A DNA stretch of 40,836 bases from assembly GCA_004557655.1 (NCBI GenBank), contig SFGJ01000012.1, positions 1 to 40,836 on the forward strand. Direction: 5' to 3'. The translations under genes were made by a program, and so were the position numbers. The stretch comes from Clostridiales bacterium (lineage in GTDB: Bacteria; Bacillota; Clostridia; Oscillospirales; Oscillospiraceae). The notes beneath the pieces are model-generated. The model was given only the letters and a program-made list of their open reading frames with translations, was not told the DNA's origin and did not search any database. Positions 33,409-40,580 of this stretch are shown here, piece after piece (positions within the stretch are counted from its first letter, which is position 1; each line of letters opens with the position of its first letter).

Positions 33409-33936
33409 GTGTCAGACATCCCTAAAAGTAAACGGGCCCATTCTAATCTGGAAGCGCACCACCAGGCTCTCGCAGTCCGTCGGATGATCTCCGTGGAGCT
33501 GCTCAGCAGCTTCGCCTACAGCGAGAAGAAGCTGGAGGCGGCCATCAAGAAGCAGACCGCGCACATCCAGGACCCGGAGCACAAGAAGGACGCCGCCGAG
33601 GCCATCCGCAGCCTGGAGAACGACTACGCCTGCTGGTTTATCAAGAGGCACCGCGACCGCGTGGACGATCTCGCCTGCGCCATCGCTCAGCACATCAGGG
33701 CGGCCAATACCATCTGGCCCTCCTACCGTGTCGAGTACCTGGACAGACGCAACGAGCTCAACCAGGCGCTGAAGTGCTGCAACCAGCTCCAGGACGAGCT
33801 CCAGTACATCGCCGAGGCGCTGCCGGCTGACAAAAACCGGTATATGAGCATCGTGCTCGAAGTCGAGAAGCTGTTCAACATGGTGAAGAAGCTCCGGCAG
33901 TCCGACAACCGCTTCCTGAAGCACCTGAAAGATTAA
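33409..33936 (+). CDS. avd: DGR accessory variability determinant (Avd-like)
   Basis: This is a 175-residue, mostly helical protein between the variable gene and the template repeat, the usual place of Avd, which binds the reverse transcriptase and template RNA. It starts at GTG (33409) after AAGGAGATAAGATAGC. The four-helix pattern fits Avd: VRRMISVELLSSFAYSEKKL, DYACWFIKRHRDRVDDLACA, then LNQALKCCNQLQDELQYIAE, VLEVEKLFNMVKKLRQSD. It is longer than the Bordetella protein (about 128), so the fit is by position and helical content, not clear sequence identity. Confidence 0.75.
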   Translation: MSDIPKSKRAHSNLEAHHQALAVRRMISVELLSSFAYSEKKLEAAIKKQTAHIQDPEHKKDAAEAIRSLENDYACWFIKRHRDRVDDLACAIAQHIRAANTIWPSYRVEYLDRRNELNQALKCCNQLQDELQYIAEALPADKNRYMSIVLEVEKLFNMVKKLRQSDNRFLKHLKD

Positions 33937-34196
33937 CACCCTATAGGGTGGCCTCTGTTTGTGCCGTCCAGTCCGCGACGAATTTCTGCAATGTCAACAA
34001 CAACGGCAATGCTAACAACTGGAACGCCTCGAACTCCATCGGCGTCCGCCCGGATTTCACAACCGCACTACATTCTACGGGCAAGCTCCCGCGTGCGGCT
34101 ATGGGAAAGGAGAGGCCATCCGTCCAGCGGGATCAGCTGGTAAATGCTAACCAGGACGCTCCCGGTTACGACCGATGGGGCTATCGCGTGGTTTTT
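33937..34196 (+). ncRNA. DGR template RNA (template repeat plus spacer)
   Basis: This 260-base gap between Avd and the reverse transcriptase holds the template repeat (33965-34058) and a 138-base spacer up to the RT start. In Bordetella phage such a spacer, about 140 bases, is part of the RNA that primes cDNA synthesis, so I infer the same here. The frame is open through it in line with the RT, but no strong ribosome binding site supports translation of this part. Confidence 0.72.
33965..34058 (+). repeat. DGR template repeat (TR)
   Basis: This is the invariant template for VR1 and VR2. It contains 24 adenines, mostly in ten AAC or AAT codons if read in the target frame (Asn), the codons from which adenine mutagenesis gives the widest amino-acid range without stops. 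Its end ATTTCACAACC differs from the CTTTCCTGATC of both targets, the expected difference that makes homing one-way. Confidence 0.95.
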
Positions 34197-35498
34197 ATGA
34201 ATGTATTTTATGATGCAAATTTAATATACGACGCCGGCACCAAGGCCATGAAAAGCAGCAAATTCAAACGCAGCACGCAGATGTTCGAGATGACGCAGCT
34301 CCTCACCACGGCCCACATCCGGCGCGACTTTATGGACGGAGAATACCGCCCAGACCCCGGGAACAAGTTCCCGATCAACGAGCGCGGGCATCAGCGCTAT
34401 ATCACCAGCAACACCATGGTGGACAAGACCGTCAACCACCTCTTTTGTGACGAGGTCCTGACGCCGGCGATCAGCAAGTACCTGATCTACGACAACGGCG
34501 CCTCGCAGAAGGACAAGGGTGTGGCCTTCCACCGCCGGCGCTTCGAAGCTCACCTGCACCAGTATTACATGGAGCACGGATCCAACGAGGGCTACATCCT
34601 GCTGGTGGACTATTCTGGCTATTATGCCAACATCCCGCACGATAAGTGCATCGAGGTCCTCGACTACTTTCTGGAGCGCGAGGTCGAAGATCCGGAGACG
34701 CTGCTGATCTCTGAGATGCTGACGCGCCTGATCTTAAAGACCTTCGAGCAGGACGTCTCCCGCTTCTCCGACGAGGAGATCGCGGCCATGATGGCCGGCA
34801 AGGTCAACCCGATGCTCAACTGCGGCGTGGATCCGGAGCTGCTGACCGGCGAGAAGATGCTCAGGAAGGGCGTGGATATAGGCTCGCAGCCTTCCCAGAA
34901 CGTCGGCATCATCTACCCGTACCGGGTGGACAACTATGCCAAGATCGTCAGAGGCATCAAACACTACGCCCGCTACACCGACGACTTCTATGCGGTCTCA
35001 GACTCCAAGGAGTTCCTGGTGAGCGTGCTGGAAGGTTTCAGGAAGGAGGCGGCAGAGTATGGGCTGATCATCAACGAAAAGAAGACCCGGATCGTGAAGC
35101 TCTCCTCCCAGTTCAGACACCTGCAGGTGTGCTACTCACTGACGGAGTCCGGCCGCCTGATCCGGAAGATCCACCCGAAGAACATCACCCGGGAACGCCG
35201 GAAGCTGAAGGCGTACAAGCGCCTGCTGGACGCCGGCCGGATCGACTACCCAACCGTCGAGAACTCGTTCAAGTCCTGGCTGGGCAGTCACTACAAAATT
35301 ATGTCACACGACCAAATCTACAACATGAGCAGCCTCTACTATGAGCTGTTCGGAAGGAGACCAAAATGGAAAAAAGGACATGGAAGATTACACTGGCTGA
35401 TGGCACATCCCTCGACGGTCTTGACCTCAACGGAAACAACTTCATCAGCTCCACCGCTGTCACCGAGGACACCTTCACCGGTAAGCTCTCCAGCGTGA
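34197..35498 (+). CDS. DGR reverse transcriptase
   Basis: This 433-residue reverse transcriptase copies template RNA with errors at adenines. Motif A-like LLVDYSGYYANIPHD (catalytic Asp138), the DGR-specific IGSQPSQ (Gly229-Gln234; the [ILV]GxxxSQ pattern) and YARYTDD (residues 258-263, catalytic Asp262-Asp263) are all present. A conserved C-terminal thumb follows (RLIRKIHPKNITRERRKLKA). I placed the start at the ATG 34197, which leaves a spacer of normal length after the template; the ribosome binding site is weak, and ATG 34101 in frame is an alternative. The last 43 residues overlap the next gene by 133 bases. Confidence 0.92.
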   Translation: MNVFYDANLIYDAGTKAMKSSKFKRSTQMFEMTQLLTTAHIRRDFMDGEYRPDPGNKFPINERGHQRYITSNTMVDKTVNHLFCDEVLTPAISKYLIYDNGASQKDKGVAFHRRRFEAHLHQYYMEHGSNEGYILLVDYSGYYANIPHDKCIEVLDYFLEREVEDPETLLISEMLTRLILKTFEQDVSRFSDEEIAAMMAGKVNPMLNCGVDPELLTGEKMLRKGVDIGSQPSQNVGIIYPYRVDNYAKIVRGIKHYARYTDDFYAVSDSKEFLVSVLEGFRKEAAEYGLIINEKKTRIVKLSSQFRHLQVCYSLTESGRLIRKIHPKNITRERRKLKAYKRLLDAGRIDYPTVENSFKSWLGSHYKIMSHDQIYNMSSLYYELFGRRPKWKKGHGRLHWLMAHPSTVLTSTETTSSAPPLSPRTPSPVSSPA

Positions 35499-35719
35499 CT
35501 ATCGAGGGGCCTGACGGCGCCCAGACCTATCAGGACATGAAGCTGGTCCAGATCAGCAAGGTCGGCAAGAGCTACTGGTTTATCCTGGCCGAGAAGACGG
35601 CCGAGGAAAAACAGAAGGAACTCGTCGCAGCTGCTCTGGCCACCAACGTCAACAGCATCACCGACCTCCAGCTCGCTCTGGCTGAGGTCTATGAAATGAT
35701 CATTGCAGGAGGTATTTAA
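35366..35719 (+). CDS. Hypothetical phage tail-end protein
   Basis: This is a 117-residue protein starting inside the end of the reverse transcriptase gene, behind GGAAGGAGACCAAA. The first 75 residues form a beta-rich domain (WKITLADGTSLDGLDLNGNN, then TGKLSSVTIEGPDG, then KVGKSYWFILAEKT). The end is helical (NSITDLQLALAEVYEMIIAG). Proteins of this type with the same helical tail are common between tail fibres and lysis genes of Firmicute phages. The function is unknown. Confidence 0.75.
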   Translation: MEKRTWKITLADGTSLDGLDLNGNNFISSTAVTEDTFTGKLSSVTIEGPDGAQTYQDMKLVQISKVGKSYWFILAEKTAEEKQKELVAAALATNVNSITDLQLALAEVYEMIIAGGI

Positions 35720-35721
35720 GT

Positions 35722-35823
35722 ATGGCTAAAATCTACGCTTCCCTCATCAAGAAGGGGCTCAAAACCATCGACGACGTGCCCGAAAATCTGCGCGACGAAG
35801 TCCGCGCACTCCTGGAGGAGTAA
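35722..35823 (+). CDS. Small CD1375-like phage protein
   Basis: This is a 33-residue peptide (MAKIYASLIKKGLKTIDDVP...) with AGGAGGTATTTAAGT before its ATG. The xIYxxLIxKGxKTxxxVP pattern is that of the short CD1375/XkdX-like proteins found between tail and holin genes. A second protein of the same pattern follows directly, so this is a tandem pair. No biochemical function is known. Confidence 0.68.
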   Translation: MAKIYASLIKKGLKTIDDVPENLRDEVRALLEE

Positions 35824-35824
35824 G

Positions 35825-35998
35825 ATGATCCGGCGCTTCAGATCCTGGCTCAGAAAGGTGGTGAACAACATGGCAGTCATCTACGTCGCCCTGATCGTCA
35901 AGGGCAAGCGTACCTACGACAGCGTACCTGACCTGATCAAGCCCCAGGTCAAGGAGATGCTGATCGACCTGGAACTGGCGGAGCTCGTCACTGAGTAA
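35825..35998 (+). CDS. Small CD1375-like phage protein, second copy
   Basis: This is up to 57 residues with the same motif as the previous gene: AVIYVALIVKGKRTYDSVP, then IKPQVKEMLIDLELAELVTE. The ATG at 35825 follows GGAGGAG and gives an extra basic leader (MIRRFRSWLRKVVNN). An internal ATG at 35870, with AAAGGTGGTG before it, gives 42 residues, the usual family length. I prefer the short form as the core protein but cannot exclude the long one. Confidence 0.65.
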   Translation: MIRRFRSWLRKVVNNMAVIYVALIVKGKRTYDSVPDLIKPQVKEMLIDLELAELVTE

Positions 35999-36006
35999 AG
36001 CCCACA

Positions 36007-36036
36007 ACGCCCCCACGGAGATCTCCGTGGGGGCGT
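36007..36036. terminator. Perfect 30-base palindrome
   Basis: ACGCCCCCACGGAGA and its exact reverse complement form a 14-base-pair hairpin with a two-base centre. It follows the second CD1375-like gene by nine bases. No T-run follows (TAATTCT), so it may be a bidirectional or processing structure rather than a pure terminator. Confidence 0.65.
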
Positions 36037-36097
36037 AATTCTAAGCAAGGAACAACTAAGAGATGAAGAAACGAAACAGCATGGAGGGACCTCGCCG

Positions 36098-36454
36098 ATG
36101 ACTCCCGACCAGCTCACCAACATCATCACCGCGCTGATCGCAGGTCTGACCGGCTCCGGAGGCTGCTCCGTGATCCTCTACCTGCTCCAGCGCCGTGACA
36201 AGAAAAAGGACGGCCGCACCGAGGAGGACAAGCAGCGCGACGAGGCGATGAAGCGCCAGAGCAAGCTGCTCCTCGGTCTGGCCCATGACCGCATCGTCTA
36301 CCTGGGCTGCTGCTACATCGAGCGCGGCTACATCACCAAGGACGAGTACGAAAACCTGCACGACTATCTCTACGAGCCATATCTGGCCGAGGGTGGAAAC
36401 GGCACGGCCAAAAAAGTCATGTCAGAGGTGGAGCGTCTGCCTCTGCACGAATAA
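36098..36454 (+). CDS. Holin-associated membrane protein
   Basis: This is a 118-residue protein with one N-terminal hydrophobic span (LTNIITALIAGLTGSGGCSVILYLL) and a charged cytosolic part (RRDKKKDGRTEEDKQRDEAMKRQ). Its second half (HDRIVYLGCCYIERGYITKDEYENL) is seen in many phage proteins next to holins. Its ATG overlaps the stop of a possible 12-codon leader (ATG at 36063, MKKRNSMEGPRR). It probably assists lysis; alternatives are an antiholin or spanin-like function. Confidence 0.75.
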   Translation: MTPDQLTNIITALIAGLTGSGGCSVILYLLQRRDKKKDGRTEEDKQRDEAMKRQSKLLLGLAHDRIVYLGCCYIERGYITKDEYENLHDYLYEPYLAEGGNGTAKKVMSEVERLPLHE

Positions 36455-36471
36455 CTGAAAGGAGAAACACC

Positions 36472-36699
36472 ATGAAGAAAATCGACTGGATCCGTAAACT
36501 CACGAGCCGCAAATTCTGGCTCAGCGTGGCGTCTTTTGCGTCCATGCTCATCATCGCCCTGGGTGGCGCTGAGGCGACCGCCACTCAGGTCACTGGCCTG
36601 ATCATGGCCGGTGCGACTGTCATCGGCTACGTCATCGGCGAAGGCCTGGCCGACGCCGGCAACACATCCGGAGACGGCACTGGCGCCGGCGAGGAGTAA
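36472..36699 (+). CDS. Phage holin (two membrane segments)
   Basis: This is a 75-residue small membrane protein with a basic start (MKKIDWIRKLTSRKFW) and two hydrophobic stretches (FASMLIIALGG and TGLIMAGATVIGYVIGEGL), followed by a short polar, Gly-rich end. It has the size and topology of Firmicute phage holins. It is followed by the endolysin four bases on, so the lysis cassette is intact. The ribosome binding site is GAAAGGAGAAACACC. Confidence 0.88.
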   Translation: MKKIDWIRKLTSRKFWLSVASFASMLIIALGGAEATATQVTGLIMAGATVIGYVIGEGLADAGNTSGDGTGAGEE

Positions 36700-36702
36700 A
36701 CC

Positions 36703-38154
36703 ATGAAGGCGACAGGGTCCTCCACCGAGAGGATCATCTGGAACTACTTCCGCTGCAAAGGTTTCAGCCCGGCCGGTGTGGCCGGGCTGATGGGCAACCT
36801 CTACGCCGAGAGCGGGCTCAATCCGATAAACCTCCAGAACACCTACGAGAAGCGCCTGGGCCTCACGGACGCCGAGTACACGGCCGCCGTGGACTCCGGG
36901 AGCTATTCCAACTTCGTCCGCGACAGCGCCGGCTACGGCCTCGCGCAGTGGACATACTGGAGCCGCAAGGAGGCCATGCTCAACTACGCCCGGAAGACCG
37001 GCGCGTCCATCGGCGACCTGATGATGCAGCTCGACTTCATGTTCCAGGAGCTGAAGGGCTACGTGGCCGTCTTCCAGGTACTCCGGACAGCCCGGACCGT
37101 GAAGGAGGCGTCCGACATCGTGCTGACCAAGTACGAGCGCCCGGCCGACATGAGCAACGCCGTCAAGGTAAAGCGGGCCGGCTTCGGCCAGGCATACTAC
37201 GACGCCTACGCAAACACCACAACAACCCCAGAGAAGGAGGAGATCACCATGAGCAACAGCCCTCTGGTAACGTACACCAACATCACCAAGAACAAGACCA
37301 GCCCCCGCAACCACGCCATCGACACCATCACGATCCACTGCATCGTGGGCCAGTGGACGGCGAAGCAGGGCTGCGACTATTTTGCCACCACTGACCGCGA
37401 GTGCAGCGCCAACTACATCGTCGGCAAGGATGGCTCCATCGGTCTGTCCGTCGATGAGGCGGATCGCTCCTGGTGCACTTCCAGCCGCGAGAACGACAAC
37501 CGCGCCATCACCATCGAAGTCGCCAGCGACACCGAGCACCCCTACGCCGTGACCGATGCAGCCTACGCCGCACTGATCAAGCTGGTGGCCGACATCTGCA
37601 AGCGCAACGGCATCAAGAAGCTGGTCTGGTCCACCAACAAGACCGACCGCGTCAACCACGCCAACGGCTGCAACATGACCGTGCACCGCGACTACGCCAA
37701 CAAGGCCTGCCCGGGCCAGTACCTCTACGACCGCCACGGCGCCATCGCTGCGGCCGTCAATGAGATCCTGGGCTCCAGCACTACCCAGGCACCGGAAGCG
37801 GCTCCGGAGGCCGTCCAGGGCTTCCCTGCGACGCCCTTCACTGTCCACGTCATTATCCCGGATCTGAACTATCGCAGCGGCCCGGGCATGAGCTACACGG
37901 TCAAGGGCCAAACCGGCAAGGGCGTCTTTACCATCACCGAGGTGCAGGACGGCTGGGGCAAGCTGAAAAGCGGCGCCGGCTGGATCTATCTCGAAAACCC
38001 TGACTACTGCACCATCCAGGGCGTCGCAGCGAAGCCGGCCGAGCCGGATCCTGCCGACGTGCTGGCGCAGGAGATCGCCGGCAAGGTGAAGGGCTCCGGC
38101 CTGGACCCCGTGGACGTCTTGAACAGGGTCGAGAAGATCCTGGGCGTGGCATGA
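36703..38154 (+). CDS. Two-domain endolysin: lysozyme-like plus amidase and SH3
   Basis: This is a 483-residue cell-wall hydrolase. Residues about 5-165 are a phage tail-lysozyme-type domain (FSPAGVAGLMGNLYAESGLN with the catalytic-type Glu, then YGLAQWTYWSRKEAML). Residues about 185-355 are an N-acetylmuramoyl-L-alanine amidase of the amidase_2/PGRP fold (DTITIHCIVGQWTAKQGCDY with zinc His, HRDYANKACPGQYLYDR near the end). Residues about 372-440 are an SH3-like wall-binding domain (LNYRSGPGMSY). The C-terminal DPADVLAQEIAGKVKGSGLD resembles a Cpl-7-like unit. There is no signal peptide, so it depends on the holin. An internal start lies at 37249. Confidence 0.92.
   Translation: MKATGSSTERIIWNYFRCKGFSPAGVAGLMGNLYAESGLNPINLQNTYEKRLGLTDAEYTAAVDSGSYSNFVRDSAGYGLAQWTYWSRKEAMLNYARKTGASIGDLMMQLDFMFQELKGYVAVFQVLRTARTVKEASDIVLTKYERPADMSNAVKVKRAGFGQAYYDAYANTTTTPEKEEITMSNSPLVTYTNITKNKTSPRNHAIDTITIHCIVGQWTAKQGCDYFATTDRECSANYIVGKDGSIGLSVDEADRSWCTSSRENDNRAITIEVASDTEHPYAVTDAAYAALIKLVADICKRNGIKKLVWSTNKTDRVNHANGCNMTVHRDYANKACPGQYLYDRHGAIAAAVNEILGSSTTQAPEAAPEAVQGFPATPFTVHVIIPDLNYRSGPGMSYTVKGQTGKGVFTITEVQDGWGKLKSGAGWIYLENPDYCTIQGVAAKPAEPDPADVLAQEIAGKVKGSGLDPVDVLNRVEKILGVA
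37233..37251 (+). promoter_or_regulatory. Internal ribosome binding site and start within the endolysin gene
   Basis: AAGGAGGAG followed seven bases later by an in-frame ATG (37249) sits at the linker between lysozyme and amidase domains. It would give a 301-residue amidase-SH3 protein beginning MSNSPLVTYTNITKNK. Internal starts producing a second endolysin subunit are known in several Gram-positive phages. Confidence 0.7.
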
Positions 38155-38186
38155 TGGTGCTGCCAGCAAATACATGATAGACTAAG

Positions 38187-38215
38187 AGAGCCCCGGCACC
38201 CGCCGGGGCTCTTTT
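38187..38215 (+). terminator. Rho-independent terminator after the endolysin
   Basis: AGAGCCCCGGC pairs with GCCGGGGCTCT around ACCC, 11 base pairs, followed by TTTT. It ends the late operon and is the last clear phage element. Confidence 0.9.
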
Positions 38216-38216
38216 G

Positions 38217-38311
38217 CTTTATACGGCAATTCTGAGGACGACATAGTCCCGCAGCACGATGATCTTCGGGGTTCGAGTACCGTCGCGCGGGCTCCATTCA
38301 TTAATGTGGAA
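38217..38311. other. Right prophage boundary (attR lies here)
   Basis: Base composition changes here from GC-rich phage DNA to AT-rich host DNA. The phage terminator ends at 38215 and a host-style terminator starts at 38312, so the attachment core must be between them, probably toward 38290-38311. The region holds no gene that I accept. Without the left end the att sequence cannot be fixed. Confidence 0.6.
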
Positions 38312-38347
38312 TCTATCGAGAAGCTTATGACTCTGATAGGTTTTTTT
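38312..38347 (+). terminator. Host terminator
   Basis: CTATC pairs with GATAG, with AGA/TCT inside and a bulged G, followed by seven T. Its AT-rich style is that of the host, suggesting that the interrupted host locus, upstream of glgA, resumes by this point. Confidence 0.75.
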
Positions 38348-38381
38348 GATTTCTAAAACATTATTCAAAAAATAATGATAT

Positions 38382-38409
38382 TTGCTTATTAAAGTATTTA
38401 TGATATAAT
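38382..38409 (+). promoter_or_regulatory. Host promoter of glgA
   Basis: TATAAT (38404-38409) with TGA in front (extended -10) and a weak TTGCTT (38382-38387) 16 bases upstream. The transcript would have a leader of about 60 bases before the glgA start. Confidence 0.65.
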
Positions 38410-38476
38410 CGTTCTAAAGATATTAGTATGGAATTTTTAATGATGCAATATTATAGTTGATTCAGGGAGGGATAAG

Positions 38477-40447
38477 ATGGCTAGGAAAACATCAAACAAG
38501 AAAAAAGCTACGGTTGAAAAGGGATCAAAAAAGACTTCCGCAAAAACAGCAGCAGTAAAGACACAGGAAAAAGTTGTTGAGGAAGTCAAAGTAGAAGAAG
38601 CGAAAGCAGAAGTTGTAAAAGAAGAAAAAGAAGTAATAGCAGTGAAAGAGGAAAAGACAAAGGCAGAAGCAGTGAAAGCAGAAGAGCCGAAGGCAGAAGC
38701 TGTGGAGGAGGAAGCAGTGAAAGAGGAAGAGCCGAAGGCAGAAGCACTGAAGGAAGAAGCAGTAAAAGAGGAAGAGCCTAAGGCAGAAGCACTGAAGGAA
38801 GAAGCAGTAAAAGAGGAAGAGCCTAAGGCAGAAGCACTGAAGGAAGAAACAGTAAAAGCAGAAGAGCCTAAGGCAGAAGCTGCAGAGGAGGAAGCAGTGA
38901 AAGCAGAAGAGCCGAAAGCAGAAGCTGTGGAGGAAGAGGCAGCGAAAGAGGAAGCACCACAGGCAGAAGAACCGAAAGCAGAAGTATTCACGACTCCGAG
39001 AAGAAGTGTCGCATTCATAGGTTCTGAATGTTATCCGTTTGTAAAGACAGGTGGTCTGGGGGATGTAATGTATGCTCTTCCGAAAGCTCTGGTAAAACAG
39101 AACTGTGACGTAAAGGTAATTCTTCCGCGTTACAAATGCATCCCGTGGAAGTATCAGGAGAAAATGATATATAAGGGTTCTTTCAATATGAATCTGTGTG
39201 CTGACGGCAGATCCTACTATGTAGGAATTATGGAATATGTCTGGGACGGCGTCGTATATGATTTCATTGATAATGAAGAATTTTTCGGTAATGGAAATCC
39301 GTATACTAATCTTATTGACGATATTCCGAAATATTGCTATTTTGCAAAGGCTGCGCTGGCTGCATTGAATTATATGGATTGGATTCCGGATATCATTCAC
39401 TGTCATGACTGGCAGGCAGCTTTGGTTCCTGTATATTTAAGAACCATGTTTGAAGATACAAAGCTGACATCCGCAAAAACGATTCTGACCATTCATAATT
39501 TACGTTTCCAGGGTATTTACAATATACCTACGATCCGTTACTGGTCAGGGCTTCCGGATTATGTGTTTAACAAAGATGCATTGAAGGTAGGTTATCAGGA
39601 TGCAAATATGTTAAAGGGCGGATTGAAGTATTGTAATATGATTACTACGGTAAGCCATACATATGCGGGAGAAATCCAGACGGAGTATTATGGAGAACAA
39701 CTGGATGCTCATTTAAGATATCATTCCGGCAAATTAAGAGGCATTGTAAATGGTATTGACTATGATATCTGGAATACGAGTACGGACAGCAGAATATATG
39801 CAAATTATGATATCACAAATGTTCTGGACAAGAAAAAGGAAAACAAACATAACTTACAGGAAGAACTTGGACTGGTTCAGGATGATCACAAGTTTGTGAT
39901 CGGACTGATTTCCAGATTGACCGATCAGAAGGGACTTGATCTGGTGAATGCCATTCTTCCGCAGATCATGGATGAGCATACACAGGTCGTTGTACTGGGA
40001 ACAGGGGATGCTGTTTATGAAGACTCTTTCCGGTATTATGAAAATGCATATAAAGGAAATGTGTGCTCGAACATCATGTATGATGAAACGAGAGCTCACA
40101 AAATCTATGCAGGTGCAGATGCGTTATTAGTACCTTCACAGTTTGAGCCTTGCGGATTGACACAGTTAATTGCCATGCATTATGGTACAGTGCCGATTGT
40201 TCGCGAAACAGGCGGACTGAAAGATACGGTAGAGCCATATAATATGTTCAGCAATACGGGTAATGGCTTCACATTTGACCGGTACGATGCAGGATTATTA
40301 TTAGATGCAGTCAACAGGGCAAAAACACTGTATTTCACAAACCGCTGGTGCTGGGATGAAATGGTTCAGAGAGATATGGATAAGAATCTTTCCTGGGATA
40401 ATTCTGCAAAACAATACAAAGATCTGTATCTGGAATTAACATGGTAG
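38477..40447 (+). CDS. glgA: Glycogen synthase with a long repetitive N-terminal extension
   Basis: This is a 656-residue bacterial glycogen synthase (ADP-glucose alpha-glucan glucosyltransferase). The catalytic part starts at about residue 177 (RSVAFIGSECYPFVKTGGLG) with the ADP-glucose-binding KTGGLGDV motif. It has the GT5 features IHCHDWQAAL, TVSHTYAGEI, NGIDYDIWN, ISRLTDQKGLDL and the C-terminal PSQFEPCGLTQLIAMHYG. Normal family members are about 480 residues. The first 170 or so residues are a basic start (MARKTSNKKKATVEKGSKKT) and then Lys/Glu/Ala repeats (unit EEPKAEALKEEAVKE). The AT-rich codon use confirms that it is a host gene. The ribosome binding site is CAGGGAGGGATAAG. Confidence 0.95.
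   Translation: MARKTSNKKKATVEKGSKKTSAKTAAVKTQEKVVEEVKVEEAKAEVVKEEKEVIAVKEEKTKAEAVKAEEPKAEAVEEEAVKEEEPKAEALKEEAVKEEEPKAEALKEEAVKEEEPKAEALKEETVKAEEPKAEAAEEEAVKAEEPKAEAVEEEAAKEEAPQAEEPKAEVFTTPRRSVAFIGSECYPFVKTGGLGDVMYALPKALVKQNCDVKVILPRYKCIPWKYQEKMIYKGSFNMNLCADGRSYYVGIMEYVWDGVVYDFIDNEEFFGNGNPYTNLIDDIPKYCYFAKAALAALNYMDWIPDIIHCHDWQAALVPVYLRTMFEDTKLTSAKTILTIHNLRFQGIYNIPTIRYWSGLPDYVFNKDALKVGYQDANMLKGGLKYCNMITTVSHTYAGEIQTEYYGEQLDAHLRYHSGKLRGIVNGIDYDIWNTSTDSRIYANYDITNVLDKKKENKHNLQEELGLVQDDHKFVIGLISRLTDQKGLDLVNAILPQIMDEHTQVVVLGTGDAVYEDSFRYYENAYKGNVCSNIMYDETRAHKIYAGADALLVPSQFEPCGLTQLIAMHYGTVPIVRETGGLKDTVEPYNMFSNTGNGFTFDRYDAGLLLDAVNRAKTLYFTNRWCWDEMVQRDMDKNLSWDNSAKQYKDLYLELTW
38726..38860 (+). repeat. 45-base tandem repeats in glgA
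   Basis: A 45-base unit recurs with starts 45 apart; GAAGCACTGA is found at 38741, 38786 and 38831. The copies are nearly identical and code for EEPKAEALKEEAVKE. Shorter, related units flank them (38680-38980). Such repeats may expand or contract between strains. Confidence 0.88.
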
Positions 40448-40535
40448 AAGAATCATAGTACTGCTTATGTCCTGTATAGCAGTCACTGATTAACAATGTC
40501 GTATAGCGGTAAAGGATAAATAATATTAAATTCAG

Positions 40536-40580
40536 GGAGGAATCTTCGCCCATATTGGCGGAGAAGCCTCCTTGTTTTAT
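40536..40580 (+). terminator. Terminator after glgA
   Basis: GGAGG (40536-40540) pairs with CCTCC (40567-40571), and TCTTCGCC pairs with GGCGGAGA inside, followed by TTGTTTTAT. It ends glgA about 90 bases after its stop. Confidence 0.8.

Noticed and set aside
33948..34196. Translation of the template repeat as the N-terminus of the RT
   Set aside because: The frame is open, but GTG 33948 has no ribosome binding site and the region matches a non-coding template and spacer of normal length. RT homology begins after 34197.
38250..38295. tRNA-like 3' end (GGTTCGAGTACC ... GGCTCCA) near the right prophage border
   Set aside because: The T-stem does not pair, the distance to CCA is two bases too long, and no D-arm or anticodon arm can be found upstream. 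It may be chance or a decayed remnant.
38221..38415. Minus-strand open frame ending DGTRTPKIIVLRDYVV...
   Set aside because: It has no start codon or ribosome binding site and runs through a host terminator and promoter. It could be the 3' remnant of a gene cut at the attachment site, but this cannot be shown.
38680..38980. CRISPR array in the repetitive part of glgA
   Set aside because: The repeats are contiguous and in frame with a continuous coding sequence, with no unique spacers.
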